Source: Dolomedes plantarius (Eukaryota > Arthropoda > Arachnida > Araneae > Dolomedidae). Taken from it: a stretch of DNA of 64,000 bases. Both the position numbers and the translations under genes were made by a program. This document shows positions 63,186 through 64,000 of this stretch, in pieces (positions within the stretch are counted from its first letter, which is position 1; each line of letters opens with the position of its first letter). The stretch covers positions 112,281,194 to 112,345,193 of the forward strand of contig OU015491.1 of assembly GCA_907164885.2 (NCBI GenBank). Direction: 5' to 3'. The notes beneath the pieces are model-generated. The model was not told the DNA's origin, searched no databases, and saw only the letters and a program-made list of their open reading frames with translations.

Positions 63186-63699
63186 GTAAACATGTCTTTT
63201 GCAATTCTACTCAGCCAGATATATCCAACACATAACTTTTATTCTTTGCGTAAGTTAGAAGTTTGAGGAAGGCACGTACTTCATAATTATCTACTGATAT
63301 CCATGTATAGACGTCTAGTATAAAGCGTAACCAAACGCAAGCAAGAGTCACAACCCAATTATACCCGATAGATGTTTTTAAATTGGAAATTCTGTCTTTT
63401 TTCATTCAGAGAATGCATAAAATGTAAGCAACGACTTCGGTATATTTCTTTTCTGAATTTAAAATACATAGTAGTTTACTTGAAATCTATTGTAGCTTGT
63501 AAAGATCTGAATAACATGGGAAATTTATTTTGGCACTGACGACTGAACATTTTAGTATTGCTTTCAATTTATTTAAAAAATCCAATAATAAATAAATGAA
63601 CTCACCAGATCACAACGAGTCAAACATTTTACCACTCTTGAGCTATTTCAGATACCTAAAAACGTATTTCTTGTTATTGTTCTTACTTATGTCCCTTGG
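63186..63699. other. AT-rich DNA, no gene recognised
   Basis: Only short frames are present here. Confidence 0.5.
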
Positions 63700-64000
63700 T
63701 CAAAATAAAAAAGACCACTCCCATATAGGCTTGCGGGAAGAGGGTTACGACTCCACTATAAGCGTCTACTTTAGCCAGGTGCCACCTCAATTTTGACCGA
63801 GCACCCCCATAGGTGATGAGAGATCGTACCATTTCTCATCTTTCCTGACCTCGTAGAAGGAATTTTTGTTTTACTGATTTAACATGCCCATATCGAGCCT
63901 AGATACGGGGGAGTATTTAATAATGCTTATCGGGGTGAACTCCAAACTGAGTGTCGAACCGAGCACCCTTGGTACCGAAACGCACTACATTATACGTGCT
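63700..64000 (-). repeat. Possible SINE on the minus strand, running off the window
   Basis: Read leftward from the window end, GGTACCAAGGGTGCTCGGTTCGACACTC-type sequence contains a box B (GGTTCGACACT). The GC-richer body with a repeated GGGTGCTCGGT ends at an A/T-rich tail near 63700. The head may continue outside the window. Confidence 0.35.

Overview
The window is eukaryotic, AT-rich DNA that is almost entirely transposable elements and their wreckage. Tc1/mariner elements, piggyBac, hAT, a Penelope-like element, copia and gypsy retrotransposons, tRNA-derived SINEs with CAA-type tails and very long (TA)n tracts occur together. The captured myosin fragment reads like an arthropod zipper-type heavy chain. 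I infer an arthropod genome, most likely a chelicerate such as a spider; this rests on family recognition by eye, not on a search. No intact host protein-coding gene, rRNA, true tRNA gene or CRISPR array was found.

Layout. 1-6449: Ty1/copia element with identical LTRs (the 5' LTR is cut by the window edge) but a broken polyprotein. 8.4-12.3 kb: possible solo LTR, a Tc1 shard, a near full-length Tc1 element with three stops, and an internally deleted mariner-like element starting 9 bp after it. 12.4-17.4 kb: a pogo/Tigger-type MITE and a gypsy-like LTR element, both sitting in (TA)n tracts. The gypsy-like element carries a shuffled piece of non-muscle myosin II heavy-chain tail where most of pol should be, in frame with the flanking Gag/protease and integrase pieces. 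18-22.6 kb: SINEs and two more internally deleted mariner-like transposons. 24.5-26.6 kb: a Penelope-like insertion with a 14-bp target duplication, inverted arms and a GIY-YIG endonuclease remnant, split by a deleted piggyBac element. 26.6-34.9 kb: AT-rich DNA with one hAT-type nonautonomous element.

34.9-39.3 kb: two related copies of an LTR-like dispersed repeat, and between them GC-richer promoter-like sequence and an 8-bp-arm hairpin. 39.7-41.4 kb: a 1.67-kb unit with near-identical direct repeats and an orphan lysine-rich ORF whose ATG lies inside the repeat. 42-47 kb: a decayed Tc1, a deleted Tc1 and (TA)n tracts. 48-50 kb: two copies of one repeat, each broken by a different DNA transposon (a MITE in one, a hAT in the other). 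51-57.3 kb: two large decayed piggyBac elements. 57.5-58.9 kb: a Tc1 transposon with a single premature stop. 59-64 kb: palindromic repeats, featureless DNA and two SINE-like sequences.

The genes here do not form a pathway. They record successive insertions, nesting and internal deletions. The strongest candidate for something undescribed is the gypsy-like element at 13272-17214 with a captured host myosin coiled coil. The direct-repeat-flanked orphan ORF at 39696-41364 comes second.
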